From: Candidatus Omnitrophota bacterium
Lineage (GTDB): Bacteria > Omnitrophota > Gorgyraeia > Zapsychrales > Fredricksoniimonadaceae
Length of the DNA: 39,673 bases
NCBI GenBank assembly: GCA_028870995.1
Contig: JAGWOI010000019.1
Location: 1 to 39,673, forward strand
Reading direction: 5' to 3'
Under the pieces are notes generated by a model. That model made no database searches and was not told where the DNA came from. It was given only the letters and a program-made list of their open reading frames with translations. Every line of letters begins with the position of its first letter. The first letter of the stretch is position 1. This document shows, in pieces, positions 1 to 7,140 of the stretch. Position numbers and translations under genes: made by a program.

Positions 1-13
1 ATATACCACAATA

Positions 14-38
14 TTACATTATGTAAAATAATTTTACA
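14..38. other. Overlapping TTACA/TGTAA palindromes in left-edge AT-rich DNA
   Basis: Positions 14-26 read TTACAT-T-ATGTAA and positions 22-38 read TGTAAAAT-A-ATTTTACA. These are two perfect dyads that share the ATGTAA box. Further ATAATGTA-like copies occur near 67-76 and, as a direct pair, near 4168-4177 upstream of the EPS operon. They could be binding sites for a dimeric regulator or simply low-complexity AT-rich DNA. The rest of 1-97 holds no gene that I can see. Confidence 0.3.
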
Positions 39-97
39 AGATGATATACATTTTGGATAATTAAATAACATAATGTAGAAACCCGATTTCTCAACTA

Positions 98-129
98 TAC
101 TCTGAAAAAGTCAAATATTTTTCAGAGTA
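98..129 (-). terminator. Inverted repeat after the EPS operon, probable terminator
   Basis: Arms TACTCTGAAAAA (98-109) and TTTTTCAGAGTA (118-129) form a perfect 12-bp stem with an 8-nt loop. It lies 22 bases beyond the stop of the last gene of the leftward EPS operon. No strong U-tract follows the stem on the minus strand, so it is either an atypical intrinsic terminator or an mRNA 3' stabiliser. Confidence 0.5.
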
Positions 130-150
130 CGGTTGTAAGAAATAGGCCCC

Positions 151-936
151 TTATAAATACCTATAGATATATTCAGGCACGAAATACTCGATCCCGGTCA
201 AAACATGCCCCAGGATTTTTACATGGCCTTGATGCAGCAGTTCGGCAGCGCGGTCCACCATGCCCCGCTGGGTGCGGCCGGCCTGGACCACCATGAGGGA
301 GCCATCCACCATGCCGCCTAGAATGACCGCATCGGTCACGGGAATGACGGGAGGCGCATCGATGAGGACATAATCAAACATGGACTTGGCTTCGTTAAGC
401 AGCTCTTTCATGGCATCAGAGGCCAGCAATTCCGCCGGATTAGGGGGAACAGCGCCCGGGGCCATGAAGGTCAAATGATCGATGTCCAGGTTAAACAGCA
501 CATCCTTGAAGGAAGCCTGGCCGTTAAGCACTTCGCTTAAGCCCTTTTCCTGCTTGATGCCCAAATAGCGCATCATTTTGCCCTTGCGCAGGTCGGCATC
601 GATCAAAAGGATCTTGGGCTTGTGCACGGCCCTGGACATGGTGATGGCCAGGTTCAACGATGTGATGGTCTTGCCCTCTGAATGAATGGAGCTGGTCAGA
701 AGAATGACCTTCATCGGCTTGTTGTTATTGGATGAAAGCAGATTAGTCGTCAGGATCTTATACTGTTCCGAGATCACCGACTTGGGATCAAAATAAGCAA
801 TGATCCTGGCATCGATAAGAGAATTGTCCATCTTGCGGGCCACGAACTGGTCGTACTCCTTGATCTGGATGGCCTTCTCCATATGTTCGATGCGTTCTTC
901 CGCCGCCTTCATTAAAGCGCGTGTGATTTTTCCCAT
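151..936 (-). CDS. CpsD/CapB-type tyrosine-protein kinase (EPS)
   Basis: This is a 261-aa cytoplasmic BY-kinase. Such kinases autophosphorylate a C-terminal tyrosine cluster and control polysaccharide chain length together with a Wzz-type membrane partner. Visible are a Walker A region (residues about 82-91, ending EGKT), Walker A' (ILLIDADLR, about 109-117), Walker B (DYVLIDAPP, about 188-196), and a tyrosine-rich tail with Y251, Y256, Y258 and Y260. The usual PGEGK of Walker A reads HSEGK, so the first loop residues are substituted while Lys and Thr are kept. The kinase is separate from its activator, which is probably the GNVR protein two genes upstream. The start ATG has an AAAGGAA ribosome site and overlaps the ExeA-like gene by 25 nt, suggesting coupled translation. 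It is the last gene of the operon. The family call is firm; the polymer made is unknown. Confidence 0.9.
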   Translation of the reverse strand: MGKITRALMKAAEERIEHMEKAIQIKEYDQFVARKMDNSLIDARIIAYFDPKSVISEQYKILTTNLLSSNNNKPMKVILLTSSIHSEGKTITSLNLAITMSRAVHKPKILLIDADLRKGKMMRYLGIKQEKGLSEVLNGQASFKDVLFNLDIDHLTFMAPGAVPPNPAELLASDAMKELLNEAKSMFDYVLIDAPPVIPVTDAVILGGMVDGSLMVVQAGRTQRGMVDRAAELLHQGHVKILGHVLTGIEYFVPEYIYRYL

Positions 937-1787
937 GATTCGATTCCTTTCTCATTTAAATTCTTTCTGGCCGAAGACGGCTGGAGCAGCGGCGAATCCA
1001 AGATCACCTGCTGGACAAGATGCTCGTCAATGGTTTGTATTTCATCGATGTAACCACTTAAAAGCGACTGGTCGCAGATATGGTTGATGATGCGCGGCAC
1101 GCCGATGGAATATTCATAAATGCGCTCGATGGCCGCATCCGTAAAATAGCGGCGGTCCGTGCCGCTGGCCACCTTCAGGCGGTGCAGGATATACTTGCGG
1201 CTTTCCTGCCGGTCCAACGGCTTTAAATGATAATAAACCGCCACCCTTTGGCGCAGCTGTTCAAGCTGAGGCAGGCACAATTTCTTTTTCAATTCCGGCT
1301 GGCCGATGAGGATGATCTGGATAAGCTTCTCCTCTTCCGTTTCCAAATTGGAAAGCATGCGGACCTCTTCCAGCACTGAGGGCTTAAGGTTTTGGGCCTC
1401 ATCGATAATCAAGACTACGTTGACACGGTTTTTCAACTGGCGGATCAGGTATTCGGTAAACTGGGATAAAAGCCTCGCCTTAGGGCCCGGCTTATATTCA
1501 ATTTCCAGGTCATCCAGGATCGCCATTAACAGGTCCCGGCTGCCCAAATGCGTGTTGGCGATCAGGGCCACATCAGTCTTGGCGTCCAACTTATTCAACA
1601 AGGCGCGCGTGACCGTGGTTTTTCCTGATCCGATCTCCCCGGTGATCACGATAAAACCTTTACGCTGGTTGATGGCATAGACCAGGCTGCTCAAGGCCTC
1701 CGCGTGCTTATCGCTGGCAAAAAAGAACCGCGAGTTGGGCGTCAGGTTAAACGGAGGTTCTTTGAAACCATAAAATTCGTTATACAT
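912..1787 (-). CDS. ExeA-like AAA ATPase of EPS/PEP-CTERM type locus
   Basis: This 291-aa protein opens with the typical ExeA/XrtA-associated ATPase signature (FYGFKEPPFNLTP, residues 6-18). It has Walker A GEIGSGKT (50-57), Walker B VVLIIDE (124-130), and a C-terminal AAA lid with the pattern GVPRIINHICD. Relatives include the N-terminal part of the GspA/ExeA secretion ATPase and the ATPase usually found next to Wzz and CpsD-like kinases in exosortase/EPS loci. The peptidoglycan-binding and membrane parts of full ExeA are missing, so it is probably cytoplasmic. An AGGGGAG ribosome site precedes the ATG, and the gene begins 10 nt after the Wzz gene. Gene order wza-wzz-ATPase-kinase matches PEP-CTERM EPS clusters, but no exosortase is seen in this window. 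Its exact biochemical role is not established for the family. Confidence 0.88.
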   Translation of the reverse strand: MYNEFYGFKEPPFNLTPNSRFFFASDKHAEALSSLVYAINQRKGFIVITGEIGSGKTTVTRALLNKLDAKTDVALIANTHLGSRDLLMAILDDLEIEYKPGPKARLLSQFTEYLIRQLKNRVNVVLIIDEAQNLKPSVLEEVRMLSNLETEEEKLIQIILIGQPELKKKLCLPQLEQLRQRVAVYYHLKPLDRQESRKYILHRLKVASGTDRRYFTDAAIERIYEYSIGVPRIINHICDQSLLSGYIDEIQTIDEHLVQQVILDSPLLQPSSARKNLNEKGIESWEKSHAL

Positions 1788-1797
1788 AAATTCTCCC

Positions 1798-3096
1798 CTA
1801 AAAACGCATCACAACAGCAACCATGTCGGTCAAAAGGATGACAAAAACCCCTGTCGAAAACATCCAGAATAAAAGCCATTTCTGCTTTTCCTTGTCCAGG
1901 GCGATCAAATCCGCTGTGGTGATCTTGGAAATGGCCCCTAACAGCGGCTTGCCGAAATACGTGGCCGCTTCCTTGACGTCCAAAAATGACTTGTCCATGA
2001 ATTCAGTGACAAACACAAGCCCCACGCCGGAGGCCAGGCCCATGACGATACAAATAGAGATCACCAAAAGCCAGTTGGGTCTTGCCGGCTGAAACGGCAC
2101 CTGGGGCGGATCGATGATGGTATAACGGGTGCCTTCTTTGGAATACTGCAGGCGCTGGGTGATCTTGGCGGTTTCCAGACGCTGGAGAAGTTCATTGTAG
2201 ATTTGGTTATTGACCTGGGCGTCACGGGCCATGACATCATTAAGCTTGTCCAAGAGCAGAACCTTATAGACCCCGCTGTTGTCCGTGCTCGTACCCTGGG
2301 CTGATATCTGGCTCGAATCTGACCCTGACTTGCTCTGCATGGTGTCCAGGGTCTTTTTGATCTCAGCCACCAGAGGACTGGTGGTGTCAGGATTCAAGGC
2401 ATCCTCTTTGGTATACTCCAGGTTTTCTTTCTTAAGCGCCGCCATCTTGGAGGCGATCTCCTGGCGCAGCTGGATGACCATGGGATGCTTTTCCGTGGAA
2501 TCTTCCAAAAGCGTGTTTAATTTGTCCTTAAGGCTGGCGATCTCCGCTGACTTGATCTTACCGCGATAGACCCTTAATTCCTGCTCGATGAATTTGATGG
2601 CATCGCTGGTCTGCTGTTCCTGGATATCGACGTTGCGGTTGATGAAGATATCCGTGATGTTCTTGACAACGGCCTGCGCCTGGGTGGGTGTGTCACCCAA
2701 ATAAGACAGGTCGATAACATTATTGCCGCGCAGCTGGATGGAAATGTTCTTACGGATACCCAGGATCAATTGCTCATACTGCTGGGTCGTTTTGACATTC
2801 TTGTCCAAATGCAGGCGCTTGACCAATTCCACCAGGCTGTCCCAGCCGAGCATGGATTCTCTGATGGTTTGAAGCCGCTGGCTGATGCTGGAGGCAACCG
2901 CCAGATTCTGGAACAACGGGTTGTCCGACTTGCTTTCCTGCACCATGATCACGGTATTGGAAAGGTATTCTTTCGGCAGGACAATGCAGGCGCAGATGCC
3001 TAATACCAGTCCGGCAAAGGCCGGAATGATGATAAACCATTTCCTGCGGAAAAAGATACGTATGTATTCAATGGGCGCGTGTGATTGTTCTTCCAT
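1798..3096 (-). CDS. Wzz/GumC-type polysaccharide co-polymerase (GNVR)
   Basis: This 432-aa inner-membrane protein sets EPS chain length and links polymerisation to export. It has a TM segment near residues 17-37, a long periplasmic helical part with coiled-coil character (about 150-320), and a proline-rich PPQVPFQPARP motif typical of the GNVR/Wzz family before the second TM (about 343-365). An extra hydrophobic segment sits at the extreme C-terminus (about 408-430). There is no fused kinase domain, so signalling would go through the separate BY-kinase encoded by the last gene of the operon. It lies 25 nt after the Wza-like gene. The periplasmic coil is interrupted by a Ser/Asp/Thr-rich stretch (about 265-285). 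The family assignment is strong; the substrate is unknown. Confidence 0.88.
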   Translation of the reverse strand: MEEQSHAPIEYIRIFFRRKWFIIIPAFAGLVLGICACIVLPKEYLSNTVIMVQESKSDNPLFQNLAVASSISQRLQTIRESMLGWDSLVELVKRLHLDKNVKTTQQYEQLILGIRKNISIQLRGNNVIDLSYLGDTPTQAQAVVKNITDIFINRNVDIQEQQTSDAIKFIEQELRVYRGKIKSAEIASLKDKLNTLLEDSTEKHPMVIQLRQEIASKMAALKKENLEYTKEDALNPDTTSPLVAEIKKTLDTMQSKSGSDSSQISAQGTSTDNSGVYKVLLLDKLNDVMARDAQVNNQIYNELLQRLETAKITQRLQYSKEGTRYTIIDPPQVPFQPARPNWLLVISICIVMGLASGVGLVFVTEFMDKSFLDVKEAATYFGKPLLGAISKITTADLIALDKEKQKWLLFWMFSTGVFVILLTDMVAVVMRF

Positions 3097-3121
3097 AATC
3101 GGTGAAAATCCTTTCTATTGG

Positions 3122-3865
3122 TTATATCCCTGCACCGTAACGGGCGGCACCTGCGGCACCGGCCGTGGTTGATATGGGCTGAGTCACAGGGCTGATCACG
3201 CGCATGGCCTTGGCCAGGATCGTGGCCGGTATATAAAGCGTGTCACCGGATTTCATGGTAAAGTTCTGCCTTAAATCGCCTTCATACAAAAGTGCGTACA
3301 CGTTGACTCTTTTCATGGCCACCTTGCCGCTGTTGGAAGGAGTAAACAATCTGGCCCCTTTGGTGGAAGCGCTTAATAAGGGAAGACCGGCATCGAGCAA
3401 GGCCTGGCGCACGGTGATCGTGTCCCCATGCATCTGTATGCGGCCGGGCATACCCACCTCACCGATGACGTAAACCACCTTGCTGTTGTAACCACTGATC
3501 TTGATGTTGACTTCCGGGTTGATGATATAGGTGGAGAGTTTTTTAACTACCTTGTCGGTCAGCTCTTTCTTTGTCAAACCAGCCACCTTAATATCCCCCA
3601 CGAATTCATACTGGATCTTGCCTTCACTATTAATGGTGTAATCGCCGCTCACTTCAGGATGGCGCTGGACCGTGATGGTGACGATATCCGTAGGGCCAAG
3701 CGTGTAGTGGCTGTTTTGTTCGGCATAAGCCTGGGAAGCCTCAAATCCCTTATATTCTGAAGGGCTCATCACCTGTTTAAGCGTGCCTTCCTTGTCCGCC
3801 TGCGCCTGCGCGGCGGGTATTCCTGTTAATACCAAAAGACATATTAATAAAAAGTATTTCTTCAT
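3122..3865 (-). CDS. Wza-like polysaccharide export protein (Poly_export/SLBB)
   Basis: This is a 247-aa exported protein. It has a signal peptide (MKKYFLLICLLVLTG..., cleavage likely after AQA), then a Poly_export domain (YTLGPTDIVTITV..., ending VNIKISG) and an SLBB-type domain (VVYVIGEVGMPGRI...). The family forms the outer-membrane/periplasmic channel for capsule or EPS. I chose the ATG at 3865 because AAGGAG sits 6 nt upstream. The longer open frame to 3907 would overlap the regulator gene, and its in-frame ATG at 3871 abuts the Shine-Dalgarno. No lipobox cysteine is visible. The C-terminus is an Ala/Gly-rich tail. It is the first structural gene of the operon, 16 nt after the MerR-like gene. 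Confidence 0.88.
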   Translation of the reverse strand: MKKYFLLICLLVLTGIPAAQAQADKEGTLKQVMSPSEYKGFEASQAYAEQNSHYTLGPTDIVTITVQRHPEVSGDYTINSEGKIQYEFVGDIKVAGLTKKELTDKVVKKLSTYIINPEVNIKISGYNSKVVYVIGEVGMPGRIQMHGDTITVRQALLDAGLPLLSASTKGARLFTPSNSGKVAMKRVNVYALLYEGDLRQNFTMKSGDTLYIPATILAKAMRVISPVTQPISTTAGAAGAARYGAGI

Positions 3866-3881
3866 GCTCATCTCCTTAATA

Positions 3882-4124
3882 TTATTCAACTTCAAAAACG
3901 GTTTCATGGAAGCTTCTTATATGATCTAAATCATCCGCATCATAGATGCGCCACCCGCGCCAGTCACGCTTGGGCTTGCGGGTCTTGCCTGTTTTCTCCC
4001 AACGCGCCAAGGTCTTGGTGGAGACACCTAATATCTCCGCCACCTCAGTGATGGTCATGCGTTCCTTGGCATCTATCCGGAACGCTTTGAGACCTCCTTC
4101 TTTCTTCAAAACTTCTTGTTCCAT
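3882..4124 (-). CDS. MerR-like helix-turn-helix regulator, first gene of EPS operon
   Basis: This 80-aa protein is almost entirely one winged helix-turn-helix of the MerR/HTH_17 class. The recognition part is TITEVAEILGVSTKTLARWE (about residues 24-43), and the wing has RGWRIYDADDL (about 56-66). There is no effector-binding or dimerising coiled-coil domain, so it is more like BldC or an excisionase-type DNA-binding protein than a classical metal-sensing MerR. It is co-transcribed with the exopolysaccharide genes, with 16 nt to the wza-like start, and probably regulates them or itself. An AGGAAAGGAA ribosome site precedes the ATG. A sigma-54-type promoter lies about 90 nt upstream (4217-4232). 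The fold is clear; the target is inferred from context. Confidence 0.82.
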   Translation of the reverse strand: MEQEVLKKEGGLKAFRIDAKERMTITEVAEILGVSTKTLARWEKTGKTRKPKRDWRGWRIYDADDLDHIRSFHETVFEVE

Positions 4125-4216
4125 ACTAATTCCTTTCCTATGGGGTGTTTATAATCTTTTCCCTAATTATGTAATGTAATAATGACATTCCTGCATGTGG
4201 AAATCGCTTTTATGGG

Positions 4217-4232
4217 AGCAATTTCCATACCA
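4217..4232 (-). promoter_or_regulatory. Candidate sigma-54 promoter of the EPS operon
   Basis: Read on the minus strand this is TGGTATGGAAATTGCT. It matches the -24/-12 consensus TGGCACG-N4-TTGCW at every position except two (C to T at positions 4 and 6), with the invariant GG and GC exactly spaced. Transcription would start near 4206 and run through the MerR-like gene into the export operon. The next gene to the right is rpoN. An inverted repeat TGGAAAT/ATTTCCA overlaps the site. No bacterial enhancer-binding protein gene is present in the window. Confidence 0.6.
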
Positions 4233-4486
4233 TGTTCGAAAAAAATCTCTTTTTATTTTTGATAAATACATAACTTTAGCAATTTCATATACTTATATAA
4301 CAATGCATGGAAAAATCTGAAAAATAACCACCTGCCCATGTTAATGGTAAGTGTTTAAAAGATTGAACATCCTTGTCCAGGACACAACAGGACAAACCAT
4401 AACAAAGCATGAATGTATAGGTTTAAGTGTGTTTATTTTTTACAACATGGGAATTAAAAATATGTTTACTGCGGAAATCAAGAAAA

Positions 4487-4514
4487 TTGCCAAATTATTG
4501 AAATGTGGTATACT
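4487..4514 (+). promoter_or_regulatory. Extended -10 promoter of rpoN
   Basis: TTGCCA (4487-4492) and TATACT (4509-4514) are separated by 16 nt, and TGG immediately precedes the -10 box, giving an extended -10 element. Transcription would start near 4521, leaving only about 11 nt before the rpoN ATG at 4532. This rules out the in-frame GTG at 4505, which lies upstream of the -10 box. Confidence 0.65.
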
Positions 4515-4531
4515 TTCTTTCAATAACCACT

Positions 4532-5887
4532 ATGATACGGCCAATTCAGCTACAGGTCCAAAAACAGGTCTTTTCTCCATTAATGCAGCAATCAGTGGCC
4601 ATCCTTATGCTGCCGCAGATGGAGCTGCGTACTGCCATTGAGCAGGAACTGCAAAACAACCCCCTTCTTGAGGTTGAATATGACCCCAAGGAGGAGCATC
4701 AGTTGAATTTGGACCAGCTTAAGGAACTTTCCCATCTGCCAAGAGTCTCTGCTTCAGAAGAAACGGATGACGAAGACCAGTCGGAGCCTTTCCCTGTGGC
4801 CCAAGCCAGGAGCCTTCAAGACCACCTGTTAAACCAATTAAGGCTGGAAATCTCCGATCCGGCCGTTATAGCCATCGGCGAATTCATCATCGGCAATATA
4901 GATGAGGAAGGCTTTCTTAAAGTAACTCTTGATGAAATTGCAGCGGCAGCGGCCGGCGCGGACTTAGGAACGGTCAAAGATACGCTGGCCCTGGTGCAGA
5001 ATTTTGACCCGGTCGGTGTGGCCTCGCGCGACATCAAGGAATGCCTGGCCATCCAGCTTAACGCGCAGCCCAGCTCATTGAAACATTTGGCCTTACTGGT
5101 TGTTGCCGACCATTTCGATATGCTAGGTTCTAAAAGTTCCTGGAACAAAATCGCCAGGAAGCTTGGCGTGAGTGAGGAAATGATAGCCCAGACCGTTGAA
5201 CTCATTGCCTCGCTCGAACCCAGGCCCGCGCGCCGCTTCGGCGGCATCGACCAGGTTGTTTATGTTTATCCCGATGTCAGCATTATCAAAGACAGTAAGG
5301 GCAGGTATAAGGTAGAAAGCTGCGGACAAAGCCTGCCTCAACTTAGGATCAACTACACCTACCAAAAACTTTTGAATAAACCCGGTCTGCAGGAAACCGA
5401 GAAAGCTTTTATCAAGGAAAAATTGAACGGCGCTTTGAGCTTTATTAAAAGCGTGCAGCTGCGCTCCAGCACCATCGTCGAGATCACTCGCTACATCCTG
5501 GAACACCAAAAGAACTTCTTCGAACAGGACGATGCATATCTTAATCCTCTGCTGCTTAAAGACGTGGCCAGGGCCATCGGCCGCAATGAATCCACCATCT
5601 CGCGCGCCATCAACAACAAGTATGTGGACACGCCTAAGGGCGTATTTCCCTTGAAATGCTTCTTCTGCCAGGCGGTGACCAGCTGCGGTCCTGATGAAGC
5701 GGTCTCCAGCCATGCCATCAAGGAAGAGATCCAGCGCATGATCGAGGAAGAAGACAAGTCCAGCCCGCTTTCCGACCAGGACCTTCAAACCCGCTTTAAA
5801 AGCAAAGGCCTCGTCCTGGCCCGCCGCACGCTGACCAAACACCGGCAAGCCCTTCAAATTCCGCCCTCGCACCTGCGGCGCGGATAA
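4532..5887 (+). CDS. rpoN: RNA polymerase sigma-54 factor
   Basis: This 451-aa sigma-54 directs RNA polymerase to -24/-12 promoters and needs an AAA activator. Region I at the N-terminus is Gln/Leu-rich (QLQVQKQVFSPLMQQS..., then ELQNNPLLE). An acidic region II follows (about 46-85), then the core-binding domain, a helix-turn-helix with IGRNESTISRAINNKYV, and a complete RpoN box ARRTLTKHRQ (430-439). I place the start at the ATG at 4532 because it begins with a family-typical N-terminus and the promoter -10 box lies just upstream. The leader is very short and has no Shine-Dalgarno. The usual neighbours (lptB upstream, hpf downstream) are absent here. The EPS operon across the divergent gap has a sigma-54-type promoter. 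Confidence 0.96.
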   Translation: MIRPIQLQVQKQVFSPLMQQSVAILMLPQMELRTAIEQELQNNPLLEVEYDPKEEHQLNLDQLKELSHLPRVSASEETDDEDQSEPFPVAQARSLQDHLLNQLRLEISDPAVIAIGEFIIGNIDEEGFLKVTLDEIAAAAAGADLGTVKDTLALVQNFDPVGVASRDIKECLAIQLNAQPSSLKHLALLVVADHFDMLGSKSSWNKIARKLGVSEEMIAQTVELIASLEPRPARRFGGIDQVVYVYPDVSIIKDSKGRYKVESCGQSLPQLRINYTYQKLLNKPGLQETEKAFIKEKLNGALSFIKSVQLRSSTIVEITRYILEHQKNFFEQDDAYLNPLLLKDVARAIGRNESTISRAINNKYVDTPKGVFPLKCFFCQAVTSCGPDEAVSSHAIKEEIQRMIEEEDKSSPLSDQDLQTRFKSKGLVLARRTLTKHRQALQIPPSHLRRG

Positions 5888-5908
5888 AAAAGGGGACAGT
5901 CCCCTTTT
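5888..5908. terminator. Bidirectional terminator, copy of the GGGGAC palindrome
   Basis: Perfect 10-bp arms AAAAGGGGAC and GTCCCCTTTT flank a single A. It sits directly after the rpoN stop and one base before the convergent DUF167 stop, with A- and T-runs on both sides, so it can terminate both transcripts. It is one member of the dispersed palindrome family described in the findings. Confidence 0.75.
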
Positions 5909-5909
5909 C

Positions 5910-6131
5910 TCACTCTTTTATTTCAACGACCTTTTGGCGTGATTTTTCGCCCTTGACGATCTCAACTGCAGATTTGTTGACGTGATAATGCTCAGCCAGG
6001 AATTTGATGAGCGCTTGATTGGCCTTGCCTTCGACCGGAGGGGCGGTCAGATAAACCTTGGATATCCCGCCCTCTTCTACCTTGAGCATGTTCTTGCGGG
6101 CACCGGGAATGACCTTGATCGTTATCCGCAT
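5910..6131 (-). CDS. DUF167 (YggU-like) family protein
   Basis: This 73-aa protein fits the DUF167/YggU family. The N-terminal strand is followed by VIPGARKN, then a YLTAPPVEGKANQALIKFLA core (about residues 27-46) and a final strand IVKGEKSRQKVVEI. The PxxGKAN motif and the GxxSRxK motif are the family hallmarks, and the length is normal for single-domain members. The function is unknown across bacteria. An AAGGAAT ribosome site lies 3-4 nt from the ATG. It is a single-gene unit: terminators lie on both sides (5888-5908 and 6153-6177), and it converges on rpoN. Confidence 0.9.
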   Translation of the reverse strand: MRITIKVIPGARKNMLKVEEGGISKVYLTAPPVEGKANQALIKFLAEHYHVNKSAVEIVKGEKSRQKVVEIKE

Positions 6132-6152
6132 TTTATTCCTTCACAAAAAAGA

Positions 6153-6177
6153 AAGGGGACACCAAAGGTGTCCCCTT
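6153..6177 (-). terminator. Rho-independent terminator after the Ada-like gene
   Basis: Arms AAGGGGACACC and GGTGTCCCCTT form an 11-bp stem with a 3-nt loop. On the minus strand it is followed by TTCTTTTTT. It lies 13 nt beyond the stop of the secreted Ada-like gene. It shares the GGGGAC core with the palindrome family but has extra ACC/GGT base pairs in the centre. Confidence 0.8.
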
Positions 6178-6190
6178 AAGTCGAACTAAG

Positions 6191-6415
6191 TTATTTTTTA
6201 TCGCTGCATTTGCTGCTGGCTTTGTAACCGGCCTTGACGGCTTGAGCAGCAGTCTTAAACTTAACAACATTTTCCTTCTTTATCATCTTTGCATAAGAGC
6301 AGCTGTCCGGAAAATAAAACTTGGAGGCCTTATTGCCGATAAAAGCCGCCTGTGCCGCTTGGGTCAAACCGAACATCAACACCACCCCTACCGCTAAACC
6401 TAAAAACTTTTTCAT
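6191..6415 (-). CDS. Small secreted protein with Ada-type metal-binding-like fold
   Basis: This 74-aa protein has a clear signal peptide (MKKFLGLAVGVVLMFGLTQAAQA, cleavage near residue 23). The mature part is about 50 aa with the pattern FIGNKASKFYFPDSCSYAK..., NVVKFKTAAQAVKAGYKASSKC. It resembles the Ada metal-binding domain, in which GNxxSxxYHxPxC is followed by a Gly-Tyr-x-Pro-C-x-x-C end. Only two cysteines remain (one in DSCSYA, one in SSKC), and the usual CxxC end has become SSKC, so zinc binding is doubtful. The start at 6415 has an AGGAAAA ribosome site; the longer open frame to 6499 overlaps the promoter and is rejected. It is a single gene with its own promoter (6465-6493) and terminator (6153-6177). 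The role is unknown. Confidence 0.75.
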   Translation of the reverse strand: MKKFLGLAVGVVLMFGLTQAAQAAFIGNKASKFYFPDSCSYAKMIKKENVVKFKTAAQAVKAGYKASSKCSDKK

Positions 6416-6464
6416 ATTTTTCCTTTCGTTTACAAATGCCCGAAAAAGTGAATTTATCCCTAAT

Positions 6465-6493
6465 AAAATAATACCTGCCCCCATTCCTGTCAA
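6465..6493 (-). promoter_or_regulatory. Sigma-70-type promoter of the Ada-like gene
   Basis: On the minus strand a perfect TTGACA (6488-6493) is followed after 17 nt by TATTTT (6465-6470). This predicts a start near 6458 and a leader of about 43 nt before the ATG at 6415. Confidence 0.6.
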
Positions 6494-6517
6494 ATTCAAT
6501 CTGATTAAAAAACGGGT

Positions 6518-7132
6518 CTATTTTTGGACTAATGTTCGGAAATTTTTGAGGCTGTTATAAGGGATTTCCACGACGAGCGCATTGGCCAGAAAAGGCGGAA
6601 GGGAGCCGCCAGGATTGCTGAACTGCTGGTAATAGACCCCTGTCCTGCCGTCTTTTAAAGGGGTAAAGCGCCAGATGGTTTTTAGATAAGTAACCCGGAC
6701 ATTGCCCCGCTTTTGCGGCAGCCTTTGGGGCAGGCCTGTCAATCCATAGGTGACAACACCGGTGGCCGGGTCAACGGATTTGATGCGGCGAAAAACGCAG
6801 TCACGCTGGGTCACCGGCCATGGCAGGTGGATCACATAATAAAAAACCTTGCTCTGCGGCCTTTCATCCTGCACCAGCCTCATGCGCCGGCATTGGTAAG
6901 ACCATTTGGGAACCTCCCTGGCGTCTTCAAAGAATGCCGTTACCTTTTTAATTGGGGCATTGACGATGACATCCGACTTGAACTCCAGGATGTCCGAGCC
7001 CGGCACCTTGCGCGTATAAACTGAAACGCCGTCCTGCCTAAGCTTTAAGGCCCACGGGTACTCTGCCCCAAAGGCATTAAAACCGGATAACAAGACGGAC
7101 GATGCCAGGAATACTGCGCAAAGCTTCTTCAT
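6518..7132 (-). CDS. Exported START-domain lipid-binding-like protein
   Basis: This 204-aa protein has a signal peptide (MKKLCAVFLASSVLLSGFNAFG, cleavage near residue 22) and a single START/SRPBCC domain. Typical landmarks are WALKLRQDGVSVYTRKV, EFKSDVIVNAPIKKVTAFFED (as two pieces), VIHLPWPVTQRDCVFRR, and the C-terminal helix region FLANALVVEIPYNSLKNFRTL. START domains bind lipids or other hydrophobic ligands; a periplasmic lipid-handling role is inferred. It begins 8 nt after the GST-like gene and is probably co-transcribed with it. No Shine-Dalgarno is evident before its ATG, consistent with translational coupling. The fold call is strong; the ligand is unknown. Confidence 0.85.
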   Translation of the reverse strand: MKKLCAVFLASSVLLSGFNAFGAEYPWALKLRQDGVSVYTRKVPGSDILEFKSDVIVNAPIKKVTAFFEDAREVPKWSYQCRRMRLVQDERPQSKVFYYVIHLPWPVTQRDCVFRRIKSVDPATGVVTYGLTGLPQRLPQKRGNVRVTYLKTIWRFTPLKDGRTGVYYQQFSNPGGSLPPFLANALVVEIPYNSLKNFRTLVQK

Positions 7133-7140
7133 TTATTGAG

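Larger units (their letters stand above)
4125..4531. other. Divergent intergenic region between EPS operon and rpoN
   Basis: This 407-nt AT-rich stretch has no convincing gene. From left to right it holds the leader of the MerR-like gene with a direct ATGTAATGTAAT repeat (about 4168-4177), an inverted repeat TGGAAAT/ATTTCCA (4198-4204 and 4221-4227) overlapping the sigma-54 site, a long AT-rich segment (4235-4330), and the rpoN promoter at the right edge. An open frame at 4351-4641 has no ribosome site and runs into rpoN in another frame, so I do not call it. Confidence 0.6.

Noticed and set aside
4351..4641. Plus-strand frame before rpoN
   Set aside because: It spans the rpoN promoter and start in another frame and lacks a ribosome site.
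5123..5872. Minus-strand frame of 249 codons opposite rpoN
   Set aside because: It is the complement of rpoN codons, with no recognisable domain.
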